From: Aristolochia californica | Taxonomy: Eukaryota; Streptophyta; Magnoliopsida; Piperales; Aristolochiaceae | Reading direction: 5' to 3' | Assembly: GCA_029961685.1 (NCBI GenBank) | Contig: JARWKL010000008.1 | Location: 12,867,981 to 12,931,980 of the forward strand | DNA length: 64,000 nt | Shown: positions 29,001 to 42,728 of the stretch, piece after piece | Position numbering within the stretch: position 1 is the stretch's first letter | Layout: each line of letters opens with the position of its first letter | Made by a program: the position numbers and the translations under genes | The notes under the pieces: generated by a model | What the model was told of the DNA's origin: nothing | What the model saw: only the letters and a program-made list of their open reading frames with translations | The model's database searches: none

Positions 29001-29717
29001 TTTTGTTATCCACATTGGGGAAATTCCACTTGTACAACCCCAAATAGCTTCATGGAATTTTATAAGAAAGATATTTCTAATTTATCCTAACATGGTTTAA
29101 ATGTGGTGGATATTCATGCAAGAAACATGTTGAAGATGCAAATGACCTAATGATCCAAAAAATTCAAGGAGAAGAAAATATTACAATTCTCAAGTTAACG
29201 TGCGGTGGGATATTTTCCAGAGCCAAACAACCCAATTTTTGCCTATTTTACACAAGGCGGACCTAAGGAATCATAGATACTTTTTGGAATTATTTGTCTC
29301 AGCATTTGTGCATTTCCATTTTTGATGTTCAATTTTTTTTGTCAAACTTGAGTTTTTCACTCTCCCAGTTTTCTCGCAAACAAAAAGATAAGGAAAATAT
29401 AGATCACAACAACATGAAAATTTTAGAGTTGATGTATGCAAAAGAATTTGAAAACTATAATAATTGTGAGTGTAAAAAATATTTTTTACGCACTAAAGTT
29501 GAACACCAAAGTTTTGTTATCCACGTTGGGGAAATTCCACTAGTACAACCCCAGATAGCTTGGTGGAATTTTATAAGAAAGAGATTTCTAATTGATCCTA
29601 ACATGTTTTTAATATGGTGGATATGCATGCCAGAAATATGTTAAAGATGCAAATGACCTAATGATCCAAAAATTTCAAGGAGTAGAAAAAATTAAAATTC
29701 TCAAGTTAACATGCGGT

Positions 29718-29769
29718 GGGATATTTGCTAGAGCCAAACAACCGGGATATTTGCCAGAGCCAAACAACC
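29718..29769 (+). repeat. 26 bp local tandem duplication inside an A monomer
   Basis: Two adjacent 26 bp units (29718-29743 and 29744-29769) each run from GGGATATTTGC to GCCAAACAACC. They differ at one position (CTAGAG versus CCAGAG). The landmark interval 29591-30129 is 538 bp, matching a 512 bp monomer plus 26 bp. I saw no other copy, so it is probably young. Confidence 0.9.
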
Positions 29770-32048
29770 CACTTTTTGCCTATTTTACAAAATGCATACC
29801 TAAAAAATCACAGAAACGTTTTTGGAACTATCTCTGTCAACATTTCACATTTCCATTTCGGATGTTCACTTTTTTTGTTTTGTAACTTGAGTTTTTTACT
29901 CTCCCAGCTTTCACGTAAACAAAAAATAAGACAAATATCGATCACAACAAAATGAAAATTTTAGAGTTTATGTATACAAAAGAATTTAAAAACTATAATA
30001 AAAGTGAGTGAAGAAAATTATTTTCACGCACTAAAAATGAACACAAAAGTTTTGTTATCCACGTTGGGGAAATTCGACTAGTACAACCCCTGATAGCTAT
30101 GAGGAATTTAATAAGAAAGATATTTCTAATTGATCCTAACATGTTTTAAATGTGGTGGATACATGCCCGAAACTTGTTGAAGATGCAAATGACCTAATGA
30201 TCCAAAAATTTCAAGGAGTAGAAAAAATTAAAATTCTCAAGTTAACGTGCGGTGGGATATTTACTAGAGCCAAACAACCCACTTTTTGCCTATTTTAAAA
30301 AAAGCGGACATAAAAAATACAAATACTTTTTGGAATTATCTCTCTCAGCATTTTTGTTTTTCCATTTTGGATGTTCAATATTTTTTTTTCAAACTTGAGT
30401 TTTTCTCTCTCCCTGTTTTCTCGTAAACAAAAAGATAAGACAAATATAAGTCACAACAAAATGAAAATTTTTTAGTTTATGTATGCAAAAGATTTTGAAA
30501 ACTATAATAAATGTGAGTGAAGAAAATTATTTTCACGCACTAAAAATGAACACCAAAGTTTTATTATCCACGTTGGGGAAATTCCACTTGTACAACCCCA
30601 TATAGCTTGGTGGAATTTTATAAGAAAGAGATTTCTAATTTATCCCAACATGTTTTAAATGTGGTGGATATGCATGCCAGAAACATGATGAAGATGCAAA
30701 TGACCTATTGATCCAAAAATTTCGAGTAGAAAAAATAACAAATCTCAAGTTAACTTGCGGTGGGATATTTACCAGAGCCAAACAACCCACTCCTTGCCTA
30801 TTTTAGACAATGCGGACCTAAAAAATCATAGATAATTTTTTGGAATTATTTCTCTCAGCATTTGTGCATTTCCATTTTGGATGTTCAATTTTTTTTTTCA
30901 AACGTGAGTTTTTCACTCTCCCAGTTTTCTCGTAAAAAAAAAAAGATAAGGCAAATATAAATCACAACAAAATGAAAATTTTAGAGTTTACGTATACAAA
31001 AGAATTTAAAAACTATGATAAATGTGAGTGAAGAAAATTATTTTCACGCACTAAAAATGAACAACAAATTTATGTTATCCACGTTAAGGAAATCCCAATA
31101 GTACAACACAAGATAGCTTGGTGGATTTTTATAAGAAAGAGATTTCTAATTGATCCTAACATGTTTTAAATGTGGTGGATATGCATGCAAGAAATATGTT
31201 GAAGATGCAAATGACCAATTGATCCAAAAATTTCAAAGGGAAGAAAATATTAAAATTCTCAAGTAAACGTGAGGTTGGATATTTACCAGAACCAAATAAC
31301 CCACTTTTTGCCTATTTTACAAAAAGTGGACCTAAAAAATCACAGATACTTGTTGGAATTATGTCTCTCATCATTTGTGCATTTCCATTTTCGATGTTCA
31401 CTTTTTTTTTTTCAAACTTGAGTTTTTCACTCTCCCTGTTTTCTCGTAAACAAAAAGATAAGGAAAATATAGATCACAACAAAATTAAAATTTTAGAGTT
31501 TATGTATGCAAAAGAATTTGAAATCTATAATAATTGTGAGAGTAGAAAATTATTTTTGCGCACTAAAAATGGACACCAAAATTTTGTTATCCACGTTGGG
31601 GAAATTCCACTTGTACAACCACAGATAACTTGGTGGAATTTTATAAGAAAGAGATTTCTAATTGATCCTAACATGTTTTTAATATGGTGGATATGCATGC
31701 CAGAAACATGTTTAAGATGCAAATGACCTAATGATCCAAAAATTTCAAGGAGTAGAAAAAATTAAAATTCTCAAGTTAACGTGCGGTGGGATATTTGCCA
31801 GAGCCAAACAACCCACTTTTTGCCTATTTTACAAAAAGCGCACCTAAAAATTCCCAGAAACGTTTTTGGAATTATCTCTCTCAACATTTTACAATTCCAT
31901 TTTGGCTGTTCACTTTTTTTTTTTTGAAAATTGAGTTTTTTACCCTCCCAGCTTTCACATAAACAAAAAAATAAGGCAAATATCGATCACAACAAAATGA
32001 AAATTTTAGAGTTTATGTGTGCAAAAGAGTTTTAAAACTATAATAAAT

Positions 32049-32076
32049 GTGAGTGAAGAAAATTATTTTCACGCAC
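32049..32076. other. 28 bp imperfect palindrome (mid-array example)
   Basis: This copy is identical in both arms to the one at 453-480, although it is more than 31 kb away and in a different higher-order domain. The neighbouring A-type monomers (for example near 31535) have changed both arms (GAGAGTAGA or GAGTGTAGA, and TTTTTGCGC or TTTTTACGC) and lose much of the symmetry. Confidence 0.6.
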
Positions 32077-33761
32077 TAAAAATGAACACCAAAGTTTTGT
32101 TATCCACGTTGGGGAAATTCAAGTTGTACAACCCTAGATAGCTTGGTGGAATTTTATAAGAAAGAAATTTCTAATTGATTCTAAAATGTTTTAAATTTGG
32201 TGGATATACATGCCAGAAACATGTTGAAGATGCAAATGACCTAATGATCCAAAAATTTCATGGAGTAGAAAAAATTAAAATTCTCAAGTTAACATGCGGT
32301 GGAATATTTACTAGAGCCAAACAACCCACTTTTTGCCTATTTTATAATAAGCGGACCAAAAAAATCACAGATACTTTTTGGAATTATCACTCTCAGCATT
32401 TGTGCATTTCCATTTTGGATGTTCAATTATTTTTTCAAACTTGAGTTTTTCACTCCCAGCTTTCACGTAAACAAAAGATAAGGCAAATATAGATCACAAC
32501 AAAATGAAAATTTTGGAGTTTATGTATACAAAAGAATTTATAAACTATAATAAATGTGAGTGAAAAAAATTATTTTCACGCACTAAAAATGAACACCAAA
32601 GTTTTGTTATCCATGTTGGGGAAATTCCACTAGAACAACCCCAGATAGCTTGGAGGAATTTAATAAGACACAGATTTCTAATTGATCCTAACATGTTTTT
32701 AAATGTGGTTGATACATGCGAGAAACTTGTTGACGATGCAAATGACCTAATGATCCAAAAATTTCAAAGAGTAGAAAAAATTAAAATTCTCAAGTTAACA
32801 TGCAGTGGGATATTTACCAGAGACAAACAACCCACTTTTTGCCTATTTTACAAAAAACGGACCTCAAAAATCACAGATTCTATTTGGAATTATCTCTCTC
32901 AGCATTTGTGCATTTTCATTTTGGATGTTCACTTTTTTTTTCTTCAAACTTGAGTTTTTTACTCTTCCAGTTTTCTCATAAAAAAAAGATAAGGCAAATA
33001 TAGATCACAACAAAATGAAAATTTTAGAGTTTATATATACAAAATAATTTAAAAACTTTAATAAATGTGAGTGAAGAAAATTATTTTCACGCACTAAAAT
33101 TGAACACCAAAGTTTTTTAATGGAAATTGCACTAGTACAACCCCTGATAGCTTGGAGGAATTTAATATGAAAGAGATTTCTAATTGATCCTAACATGTTT
33201 TAAATGTGGTGGATACATGCCAGAAACTTGTTGAAGATGCAAATGACCTAATAATCCAAAAATTTCCAGGATTAGAAAAAATTAAAATTCTCAAGTTAAC
33301 GTGCGGTGGGATATTTACCAGAGCCAAACAACCCACTTTTTGCCTATTGTACAAATAGCGGACATAAAAATACGGATACTTTTTGGAATTATCTCTCTCG
33401 GCATTTGTGCTTTTCCATTTTGGATGTTCAATATTTTTTTGGCAAACTTGAGTTTTTCGCTCTCCAAGTTTTCTCCTAAACAAAAAGATAAGGCAAATAT
33501 AGATCACAACAAATTGAAAATTTTGTGGTTTATGTATGGAAAAGATTTTGAAAACTATAATAAATGTGAGTGAAGAAAATTATTTTCACGCACTAAAAAT
33601 GAACACCAAAGTTTTATTATCCACGTTGGGCAAATTCCACATGTACAACCCCAGATAGCTTGTAGAATTTTATAAGAAAAAGATTTCTAATTTATCCTAA
33701 CATGTTTTAAATGTGGTGGATATGCATGCCAGAAACATGTTGAAGATGCAAATGACCTTTT

Positions 33762-33770
33762 GATCTGTTA
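33762..33770. other. Deletion junction removing the A-tract stretch, ~38 bp
   Basis: TTTTGATC is joined to TGTTAACTTGCGG. The usual stretch of A-tracts between GATCC and GTTAAC is gone. The landmark interval 33690-34163 is 473 bp. Confidence 0.85.
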
Positions 33771-36700
33771 ACTTGCGGTGGGATATTTACCGGAGCCAAA
33801 CAACCCACTTTTTGCCTACTTTACACAAGGCGGACCAAAAAAATCATATATACATTTTGGAATTATCTCTCTCAGCATTTGTGCATTTCCATTTTAGATG
33901 TTCAATTTTTTTTCAAACGTGAGCTTTTCACTCTCTCAGTTTTCTCGTAAATAAAAAGATAATGCAAATATAGTTCACAAAAAAATAAAATCTTTTGAGT
34001 TTATGTATGCAAAAAGAATTTGAAAACTATAATAAATGTGAGTGAAGAAAATTATTTTCACGCACTAAAAATGAACACCAAAGTTATGTCATCAACGTTG
34101 GGGAAATCCCAATAGTACAACACAAGATAGCTTAGTGGAATTTTATAAGAAAGAGATTTCTAATAGATCCTAGCATCTTTTAAATGTCGTGGATACACAT
34201 GCCAGAAACATGTTGAAAATGCAAATGATCTATTGATCCATAATTTTCAAGGAGTAGAAAAAATTTAAATTTTCAAGTAAACGTGTGGTGGGATATTTAC
34301 CAGAACCAAACAACCCACTTTTTGCCTATTTTACAAAAAGCGGACCTAAAAAATCACAGATACTTTTTGGAATTATCTCTCTCAGCATTTTTCAGCTTTT
34401 GTGCATTTCCATTTTGGATGTTCACTTTTTTTTTCAAACTTGAGTTTTTCACTTTCCCAGTTTTCTAGTGAACAAAAAGATAAGGCAAATATAGAACACA
34501 ACAAAATGAAAATTTTAGAATTTATGTATGCAAAAGAATTTGAAAACTATAATAAATGTGAGTGAAGAAAATTATTTTCACGCACTAAAAATGAACCCTA
34601 AAGTTTTGTTATCCACGTTGGGGAAATTCCACTTGTACAACCCCAGATAGCTTCGTGGAATTTTATAAGAAAAATATTTCTAATTTATCCTAACATTATT
34701 TAAATGTGGTGAATATGCATGCAAGAAACATGTTGAAGATGCAAATGACCTAATGATCCAAAAATTTCAAAGAGAAGAAAAAATTACAATTCTCAAGTTA
34801 ACGTGCGGTGGGTTATTGACCAGAGCTAAACAACCCACTTTTTGCCTATTTTTCACAAGGCGGACCTAAGGAATCATAGATACTTTTTGGAATTATCTCT
34901 CTCAGCATTCGTGGATTTCCATTTTCGATGTTCAATTTTTTTTTTCAAACTAGAGTTTTTCATTCTCCCAGTTTTCTCGTAAAAAAAAAGATAAGGAAAA
35001 AATTGATCACAACAAAATGAAAATGTTAGAGTTTATGTATGCAAAAGAATTTGAAAACTACAAGAATTGTGAGTGTAGAAAATTATTTTTACGCACTAAA
35101 AATGAACATCAAAGTTTTGTTATCCACGTTGGGGAAATTCCACTACTACAACCCCAGATAGCTTGGTGGAGTTTTATAAGAAAGAGATTTCTAATTGATC
35201 CTAACATGTTTTTAATATGGTGGATATGCATGCCAGAAACATTTTGAAGATGCAAATTACCTAATGATCCAAAAATTTCATAGAGTAGAAAAAATTAAAA
35301 TTCTCCAGTTAACGTGCGGTGGGATATTTACAAGAGACAAACAAACCACTTTTTGCCTATTTTTCAAAAAGCGGACCTAAAAAATCACATATACTTTTTG
35401 GAATTATTTCTCTCAGCATTTTCACTTTTCCATTTTGGATGTTAATTTTTTTTTTCAAACTTGAGTTTTTCACTCTCCCAGTTTTCACGTAAAAAAAAAA
35501 GATAAGGCAAATATAGATCACAACAAAATGAAAATTTTAGAGTTTATGTATACAAAAGAATTTAAAAACTAGAATAAATGTGAGTGAAGAAAATTATTTT
35601 CACATAATAAAAATGAACACCAAAGTTTTGTTATCCACGTTGGGGATATTCCACTAGTACAAGCGTTGATAGCTTCGAGGAATTTAATAAGAAAGTGATT
35701 TCTAACTGATTCTAACATGTTTTAAATTTGGTGGATATGCATACAAGAAACATGTTGAAGATGCAGATGACCTAATGATCCAAAAATTTCTAGGAGTAGA
35801 AAAAATTAAAATTCTCAAGTTAAAGTGCGGTGGGATATTTACTAGAGCCAAACAACCCACTTTTTGCCTATTTTACAAAAATCAGACGTAAAAAATCACA
35901 AATACTTTTTGGAATTATCTCTCTCAGCATTTGCGCATTTCCATTTTGGATGTTCAATTTTTTTTTTCAAACTTGAGTTATTCACTCTCCTAGATTTCTC
36001 GTAAAAAAAAAGATATGGCAAATATAGATCACAACAAAATGAAAATTTTGTAGTTTATGTATGCAAAAGATTTTGAAAACTATAATAAATGTGAGTGAAG
36101 AAAATTATTTTCACGCACTAAAAATGAACACCAAAGTTTTATTATCCACGTTGGGGAAATTCCACTTGTACAACCCCAGATAGCTTGGTGGAATTTTATA
36201 AGAAAGAGATTTCTTATTTAACCTAACATGTTTTAAATGTGGCGGATATGCATGCTAGAAACATGTTGAAGATTCAAATGACCTATTGATCCAAAAATTT
36301 CAAGGAGTAGAAAAAATTAATATTCTCAAGTTAACGTGCGGTGGGATATTGACCAGAGCCAAACAACCCACTTTTTGCCTAATTTACACAAGGCGGACCT
36401 AAAAATTCATAGATACTTTTTGGAATTATCTCTCTCAGCATTTGTGCATTTCCATTTTGGAGTTCAATTTTTTTTTTTTCAAACGTGAGTTTTTCACTTT
36501 CCCAATTTTCTTGTAAATAAAAAGATAAGGCAAATATAGTTCACAACAAAATGAAAATTTTTGAGTTTTTGTATGCATAAGAATTTGAAAACTATAATAA
36601 ATATATGTGAAGAAAATTATTTTCACGCACTAAAAATGAACACCAAAGTTATGTTATCCACGTTGGGGAAATCCCAATAGTACAACACAAGATAGCTTTG

Positions 36701-36970
36701 TGAATTTTTATAAGAAAGAGATTTCTAATTGATCCTAACATGTTTTAAATGTGGTGGATATGCATGCCAGAAACATATTGAAGATGCAAATGACCTATTG
36801 ATCCAAAATTTTCAAGGAGTACAAAAAATTAAAATGCTCTAGTAAACGTGTGGTGGGATATTTACCAGAACCAAACAAACCACTTTTTGCCTATTTTACA
36901 CATGGCGGACCTAAGGAATCATAGATACTTTTTGGAATTATCTCTCTCAGCATTTGTGCATTTCCATTTT

Positions 36971-36978
36971 CGATTATC
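36971..36978. other. Deletion junction removing the T-tract, ~51 bp
   Basis: CCATTTTCGAT is joined to TATCAAAAAGATAAGG, so the poly-T run and the CTCGTAAAC stretch are missing. The landmark interval 36728-37188 is 460 bp. This same monomer is an N-to-C hybrid: N markers near 36677 and 36843, C markers (CCTAAGGAATCATAG) near 36910. Confidence 0.8.
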
Positions 36979-38704
36979 AAAAAGATAAGGAAAATATGGA
37001 TCACAACAAAGTGAAAATTTTAGAGTTTATGTATGTAAAAGAATTTGAAAACTTTAATAATTGTGAGTGTAGAAAATTATTTTTACGCACTAAAAATGAA
37101 CTCCAAAGTTTTGTTATCCATGTTGGGGAAATTCCACTAGTACAACCCCAGATAGCTTGGTGGAATTTTATAAGAAAGAGATTTCTAATTGATCCTAACA
37201 TGTTTTTAATATGGTGGATATGCATGGCAAAAACATGTTGAAGATGCAAATCACCTAATGATCCAAAAATTTCAAGGAGTAGAAAAAATTAAAATTCTCA
37301 AGTTAACGTGCGGTGGGATATTTGCCAGAGCCAAACAACCACTTTTTGCCTATTTTACAAAACGCGGACCTAAAAATCCCAGAAATGTTTTTGGAATTAT
37401 CTCTCTCAGCATTTTACATTTCCATTTTGGATGTTCACTTTTTTTTTTGAAACTTGTGTTTTTCACTCTCCTAGCTTTCTCATAAAAAAAATAAGGCAAA
37501 TATCGATCACAACAAAATGAAAATTTTAGAGTTTATGTATGCAAAAGAATTTGAAAACTATAGTAAATGTGAGTGAAGAAAATTATTTTCACGCACTAAA
37601 AATGAACCCCAAAGTTTTGTTATCCACGTTGGGGAAATTCAAGTAGTACAACCCTAGATATCTTGGTGGAATTTTATAAGAAAGAAATTTCTAATAGATT
37701 CTAACATGTTTTAAATTTGGTGGATATGCATGCCAGAAACATGTTGAAGATGCAAATGACCTAATGATCCGAAAATTTCAAGGAGTAGAAAAAATTAAAA
37801 TTCTCAAGTTAACGTGCGGTGGGATATTTACTAGAGCCAAACAACCCACTTTTTGCCTATTTTACAAAAAGCGGACCTAAAATATCATAGATACTTTTTG
37901 GAATTATATCTCTCAGCATTTGCGCATTTCCATTTCGGATGTTTAATTTTTTTTTTTCAAACTTGAGTTTTTCACTCTCCTAGTTTTCTCGTAAAAAAAA
38001 AGATAAGGCAAATATAGATCTCAACAAAATGAAAATTTTAGAGTTTATGTATACAAAAGAATTTAACAACTATAGTAAATGTGAGTGAAGAAAATTATTT
38101 TCACGCACAAAAATTGAACACCAAAGTTTTGTTATGAAAAGTCCACTTGTACAACCCCTGATAGCTTGGTGGAATTTTATAAGAAAGAGATTTCTAATTT
38201 ATCCTAACATGTTTTAAATGTGGTGGATATGCATGCTAGAAACATGTTGAAGATGCAATTGACCTATTGATCCAAAAATTTCATGGAGTAGAAAAAATTA
38301 CAATTCTCAAGTTAACGTGCGGTGGGATATTTACCAGAGCCAAATAACCCACTTTTTGCCTATTTTACACAAGGCGGACCTAAAAAATCATAGATACTTT
38401 TTTGAATTATCACTCTCAGCATTTGTGCATTTCCATTTTGGATGTTCAATTTCTTTTCTTCAAACGTCAATTTTTCACTCTCCCAGTTTTCTCGTAAAAA
38501 AAAAAAAGGCAAATATAGTTCACTACAAATCAAAATTTTGGAGTTTATGAATGCAAAAGAATTGGAAAACTATGATAAATGTGAGTGAAGAAAATTATTT
38601 TCACGCACTAAAAATTAACTCCAAAGTTATGTTATCTATGTGTGGAAATCCCAATAGTACAACACAAGATAGCTTGGTGGATTTTTATAAGAAAGAGATT
38701 TCTA

Positions 38705-41700
38705 ATTGATCCTAACATGTTTTAAATGTGGTGGATATGCATGCTAGAAATATGTTCAAGATGCAAATGACCTATTCATCCAAAAATTTCGAGTAGAAAA
38801 AATTAAAATACTCATGTAAACGTGTGGTGGGATATTTACCAAAACCAAACAACCCACTTTTTGCCTATTTTACAAAAAGCGGACCTAAAAAATCACAGAT
38901 ACTTTTTGGAATTATCTCTCTCAGTATTTATCAGCATTTGTGCATTTCCATTTTGGATGTTCACTTTTTTTTTTCAAACTTGAGTTTTTCACTCTCCCAG
39001 TTTTCTCGTAAACAAAAAGATAAGGCACATATAGATCACAACAAAATGAAAATTTTAGAATTTATGTATGCGAAAGAATTTGAAAACTATAATAAATGTG
39101 AGTGAAGAAAACTATTTTCACGCACTAAAAATGAACGCCAAAGTTTTGTTATCCACGTTGGGGAAATTCCACTTGTACAACCCCAAATTGCTTCGAGGAA
39201 TTTTATATGAAAGATATTTCTAATTTATCCTAACATGGTTTAGATGTGGTGGTTATGCATGCAAGAAACATGTTGAAGATGCAAATGACCTAATGATCCA
39301 AAAATTTCATGGAGAAGAAAAAATTACAGTTCTCAAGTTAACGTGCGGTGGGATATGTACCAGAGCCAAACAACCCACTTTTTGCCTATTTTACACAAGG
39401 CGGACCTAAGGAATCATAGATACTTTTTGAAATTATCTCTCTCAGCATTTGTGCATTTCCATTTTCATTGTTCAATTTTTTTTTTCAAACTTGAGTTTTT
39501 CACTCGCCCACTTCTCTCGTAAACAAAAAGATAAAGAAAATATAGATCACAAAAAAAAGAAAATTTTAGAGTTTATGTATGCAAAAGAATTTGAAAACTA
39601 TAATAATTGTGAGTGTAGAAAATTATTTTTACGCACTAAAAAAGAACACCAAAGTTTTGTTATCCACGTTGGGGAAATTCCACTAGTACAACTCCAGATA
39701 GCTTGGTGGAATTTATAAGAAAGAGATTTCTAATTGATCCTAACATGTTTTTAATATGGTGGATATGCATGCCAGAAACATGTTGAAGATGCAAATGACC
39801 TAATGATCTAAAAATTTCAAGGAGAAGAAAAAATTAAAATTTTCAAGTTAACGTGCGGTGGGATATTTGCCAGAGCCAAACAACCCACTTTTTGCCTATT
39901 TTACAAAAGGCAGACCTAAACAATCACAGAAAAATTTTTGGAATTAACTATCTCAGCATTTTACATTTCCATTTTGGATGTTCACTTTTTTTTTTTTTTG
40001 AAACTTGAGTTTTTCAGTCTCCTAGCTTTCTCGTAAACAAAAAATAAGGCAAATATCGATCACAACAAAATGAAAATTTTAGAGTTTATGTATGCAAAAT
40101 AATTTGAAAACTATAATAAATGTGCCTGAAGAAAATTATTTTCACTCATTAAAAATGAAAAGCAAAGTTTTGTTATCCACGTTGGGGAAATTCAACTAGT
40201 ACAACCCTAGATAACTTGGTGGAATTTTATAAGAAAGAAATTTCTAATTGGTTCTAATATGTTTTAAATTTGGTGGATATACATGCCAGAAACATGTTGA
40301 AGATGCAAATGACCTAATGATCCTAAAATTTCAAGCTGTAGAAAAAAATAAAATTCTCAAGTTAACGTGCAGTGGGATATTTACTAGAGCCAAAAAACCC
40401 GCTTTTTGCCTATTTTACAAAAAGCGGACCTAAAAAATACAGATACTTTTTGGAATTATCTCTCTCAGCATTTGCGCATTTCCATTTTGGATGTTCAATA
40501 TTTTTTTTTAAACTTGAGTTTTTCACTCTCCCAGTTTTCTCGTAAAAAAAAAGAAAAGGCAAATATAGATCACAAAAAATTTAAAATTATAGAGTTTATG
40601 TATACAAAAGAATTTAAAAACTATAATAAATGTAAGTGAAGAAAATTATTTTCACGCACTAAAATATAACAGCAAAATTTTGTTATGGAAATTTCACTAG
40701 TACAACCCCTGATAGCTTGGAGGAATTTAATAAGAAAGAGATTTCTAATTGATCCTAACTTGTTTCAAATGTGGTGGATAAGTGCCAGAAACTTGTTGAA
40801 GATGCAAATGACCAAATGATCCAAAAATTTCAAGGAGAAGAAAATTTTAAAATTCTCAAGTTAACGTGCGGTGGGATATTTGCTAGAGCCAAACAGCCCA
40901 CTTTTTGCCTATTTTAAAAAAAATGGACATAAAAAATACAGATACTTTTTGAAATTATCTCTCTCAGCAGTTGTGCGTTTCCATTTTGGATGTTCAATAT
41001 TTTTTTTTCAAACTTGAGTTTATCTCTCTCCCAGTTTTCTCGTAAACAAAAAGATAAGGCAAATGTAGATCACAACAAAATGAAAATTTTGTAGTTTATG
41101 TATGCAAAAGATTTTGAAAACTATAATAAATGTGAGTGAAGAAAATTATTTTCACTCACTAAAAATGAACACCAAAGTTTTATTATCCACGTTGGGGAAA
41201 TTCCACTTGTACAACCCTAGATAGCTTGGTGGAATTTTATAAGAAAGAGATTTCTGATTTATCCTAACATGTTTTAAATGTGGTGGAAATGCATGCCAGA
41301 AACATGTTGAAGATGCAAATGACCTATTGATCCAAAAATTTCAAGGAGTAGAAAAAATTACAACTCTCAAGTTAACGTGCGGTGGAATATTTACCGGAGC
41401 CAAAAGACCCACTTTTTGCCTATTTTACACAAGGCAGACCTAAAAAATCATAGATGCTTTTTGGAATTATCTCTCTCAGTATTTGTGCATTTCCATTTTA
41501 GATGTTCAATTTTTTTTTTCAAACGTGAGTTCTTCACTCAACCAGTTTCCTCGTAAATAAAATGATAAGGAAAATATTGTTCACAAGAATATGAAATTTT
41601 TTGAGTTAATGTATGCAAAAGAATTTGAAAACTATAATGAATGTGAGTGAAGAAAATTATTTTTGCGCACTAAAAATGAACACCAAAGTTATGTTATCCA

Positions 41701-41767
41701 TGTTGGGGAAATCCCAATAGTACAACACAAGATAGCTTGGTGGGTTTTTATAAGAAAGAGATTTCTA
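38705..41767 (+). repeat. Canonical N-C-A-L-G-T higher-order unit (3,063 bp)
   Basis: Landmarks are N 38705, C 39223, A 39733, L 40247, G 40748 and T 41257, with the next N at 41768. All six types occur once and in order, with no large internal deletion, so this is the best reference unit for the domain. The N monomer has the 10 bp duplication at 38921-38940. The G monomer has the 9 bp loss near 40687. Confidence 0.8.
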
Positions 41768-42720
41768 ATTGATCCTAACTTGTTTTAAATGTGGTAAACA
41801 TGTATGCCAGAAACATGTTGAAGATGCAAATGACCTATTGATCCAAAAATTTCAAGGAGTAGAAAAAATTAAAATTCTCAAGTAAATGTGTGGTGGGATA
41901 TTTACTAGTACCAAACAACCCACTGTTTGTCTATTTTACAAAAAAATGGACCTAAAAAATCACAGATATTTTTTGGAATTATCTCTCTCAGCATTTACGC
42001 ATTTCCATTTTGGACATTCAATATTTTTTTTCAAACTTGAGTTTTTCACTCTCCAAGTTTTCGCGTAAAAAAAAAAGATAAGGCAAATATAGATCACAAC
42101 AAAATGAAAATTTTAGAGTTTATGTATAAAAAAGAATATAAAAAATATAATAAAGGTGAGTGAGGAAAATTATTTTCACGCACTAAAATTGAACAGCAAA
42201 TTTTTGTTATGGAAATTCCACAAGTACAACCCCTCATAGCTTGGGGAATTTAATAAGAAAGAGATTTCTAATTGATCCTAACTTGTTTTAAATGTGGTGG
42301 ATACATGCCAAAAACTTGTTGAAGATGCAAATGACCAAATGATCCAAAAATTTCAAGGACAAGAAAAATTTAAAATTCTAAAGTTAACATGCGGTGGGAT
42401 ATTTGCCAGAACCAAACAGCCCACTTTTTGCCTTTTTTTTAAAAAGCGGAAATAAAAAATACAGATACTTTTTGGAATTATCTCTCTCAGCATTTGTGCT
42501 TTTCCATTTTGGATGTTCAATATTTTTTTTTCAAACTTGAGTTTATCTCTCTCCCAGTTTTCTCGTAAACAAAAAGATATGGCAAATATAGATCACAACA
42601 AAATGAAAATTTTGTAGTTTATGTATGCGAAAGATTTTGAAAACTATTATAAATGTGAGTGAAGAAAATTATTTTCACGCATTAAAAATGAACACCGAAG
42701 TTTTATTATCCACATTGGGG

Positions 42721-42728
42721 AAATGCCA
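42721..42728. other. Deletion junction, ~96 bp lost
   Basis: TTGGGGAAAT is joined directly to GCCAGAAACATG, removing the segment that carries the landmark. The interval 42271-43195 is 924 bp for two monomers instead of about 1,020. The upstream part is T type (GATTTTGAAAAC, GTTTTATTATCC) and the downstream part has N features (AAACGTGTGG, CCAGAACC), so deletion and type switch lie in the same monomer. Confidence 0.8.

Larger units (their letters stand above)
31149..34162 (+). repeat. Variant six-type unit N-A-L-G-G-T
   Basis: Landmarks are N 31149, A 31661, L 32174, G 32681, G 33183 and T 33690. Type C is absent and G is doubled, so the unit still has six monomers but a different composition. 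The second G carries a 9 bp loss (ATGGAAATT in place of ATCCACGTTGGGGAAATT, near 33120) also seen near 21855, 38132, 40687 and 42207. The T monomer has a deletion of about 38 bp after 33765. Confidence 0.75.

Noticed and set aside
31361..31726. Open reading frames of 60-121 codons on both strands as protein genes
   Set aside because: They recur in the same phase of each repeat, are broken by indels in neighbouring monomers, overlap on both strands and match no protein family I recognise. They follow from the repeat and are not listed as CDS.
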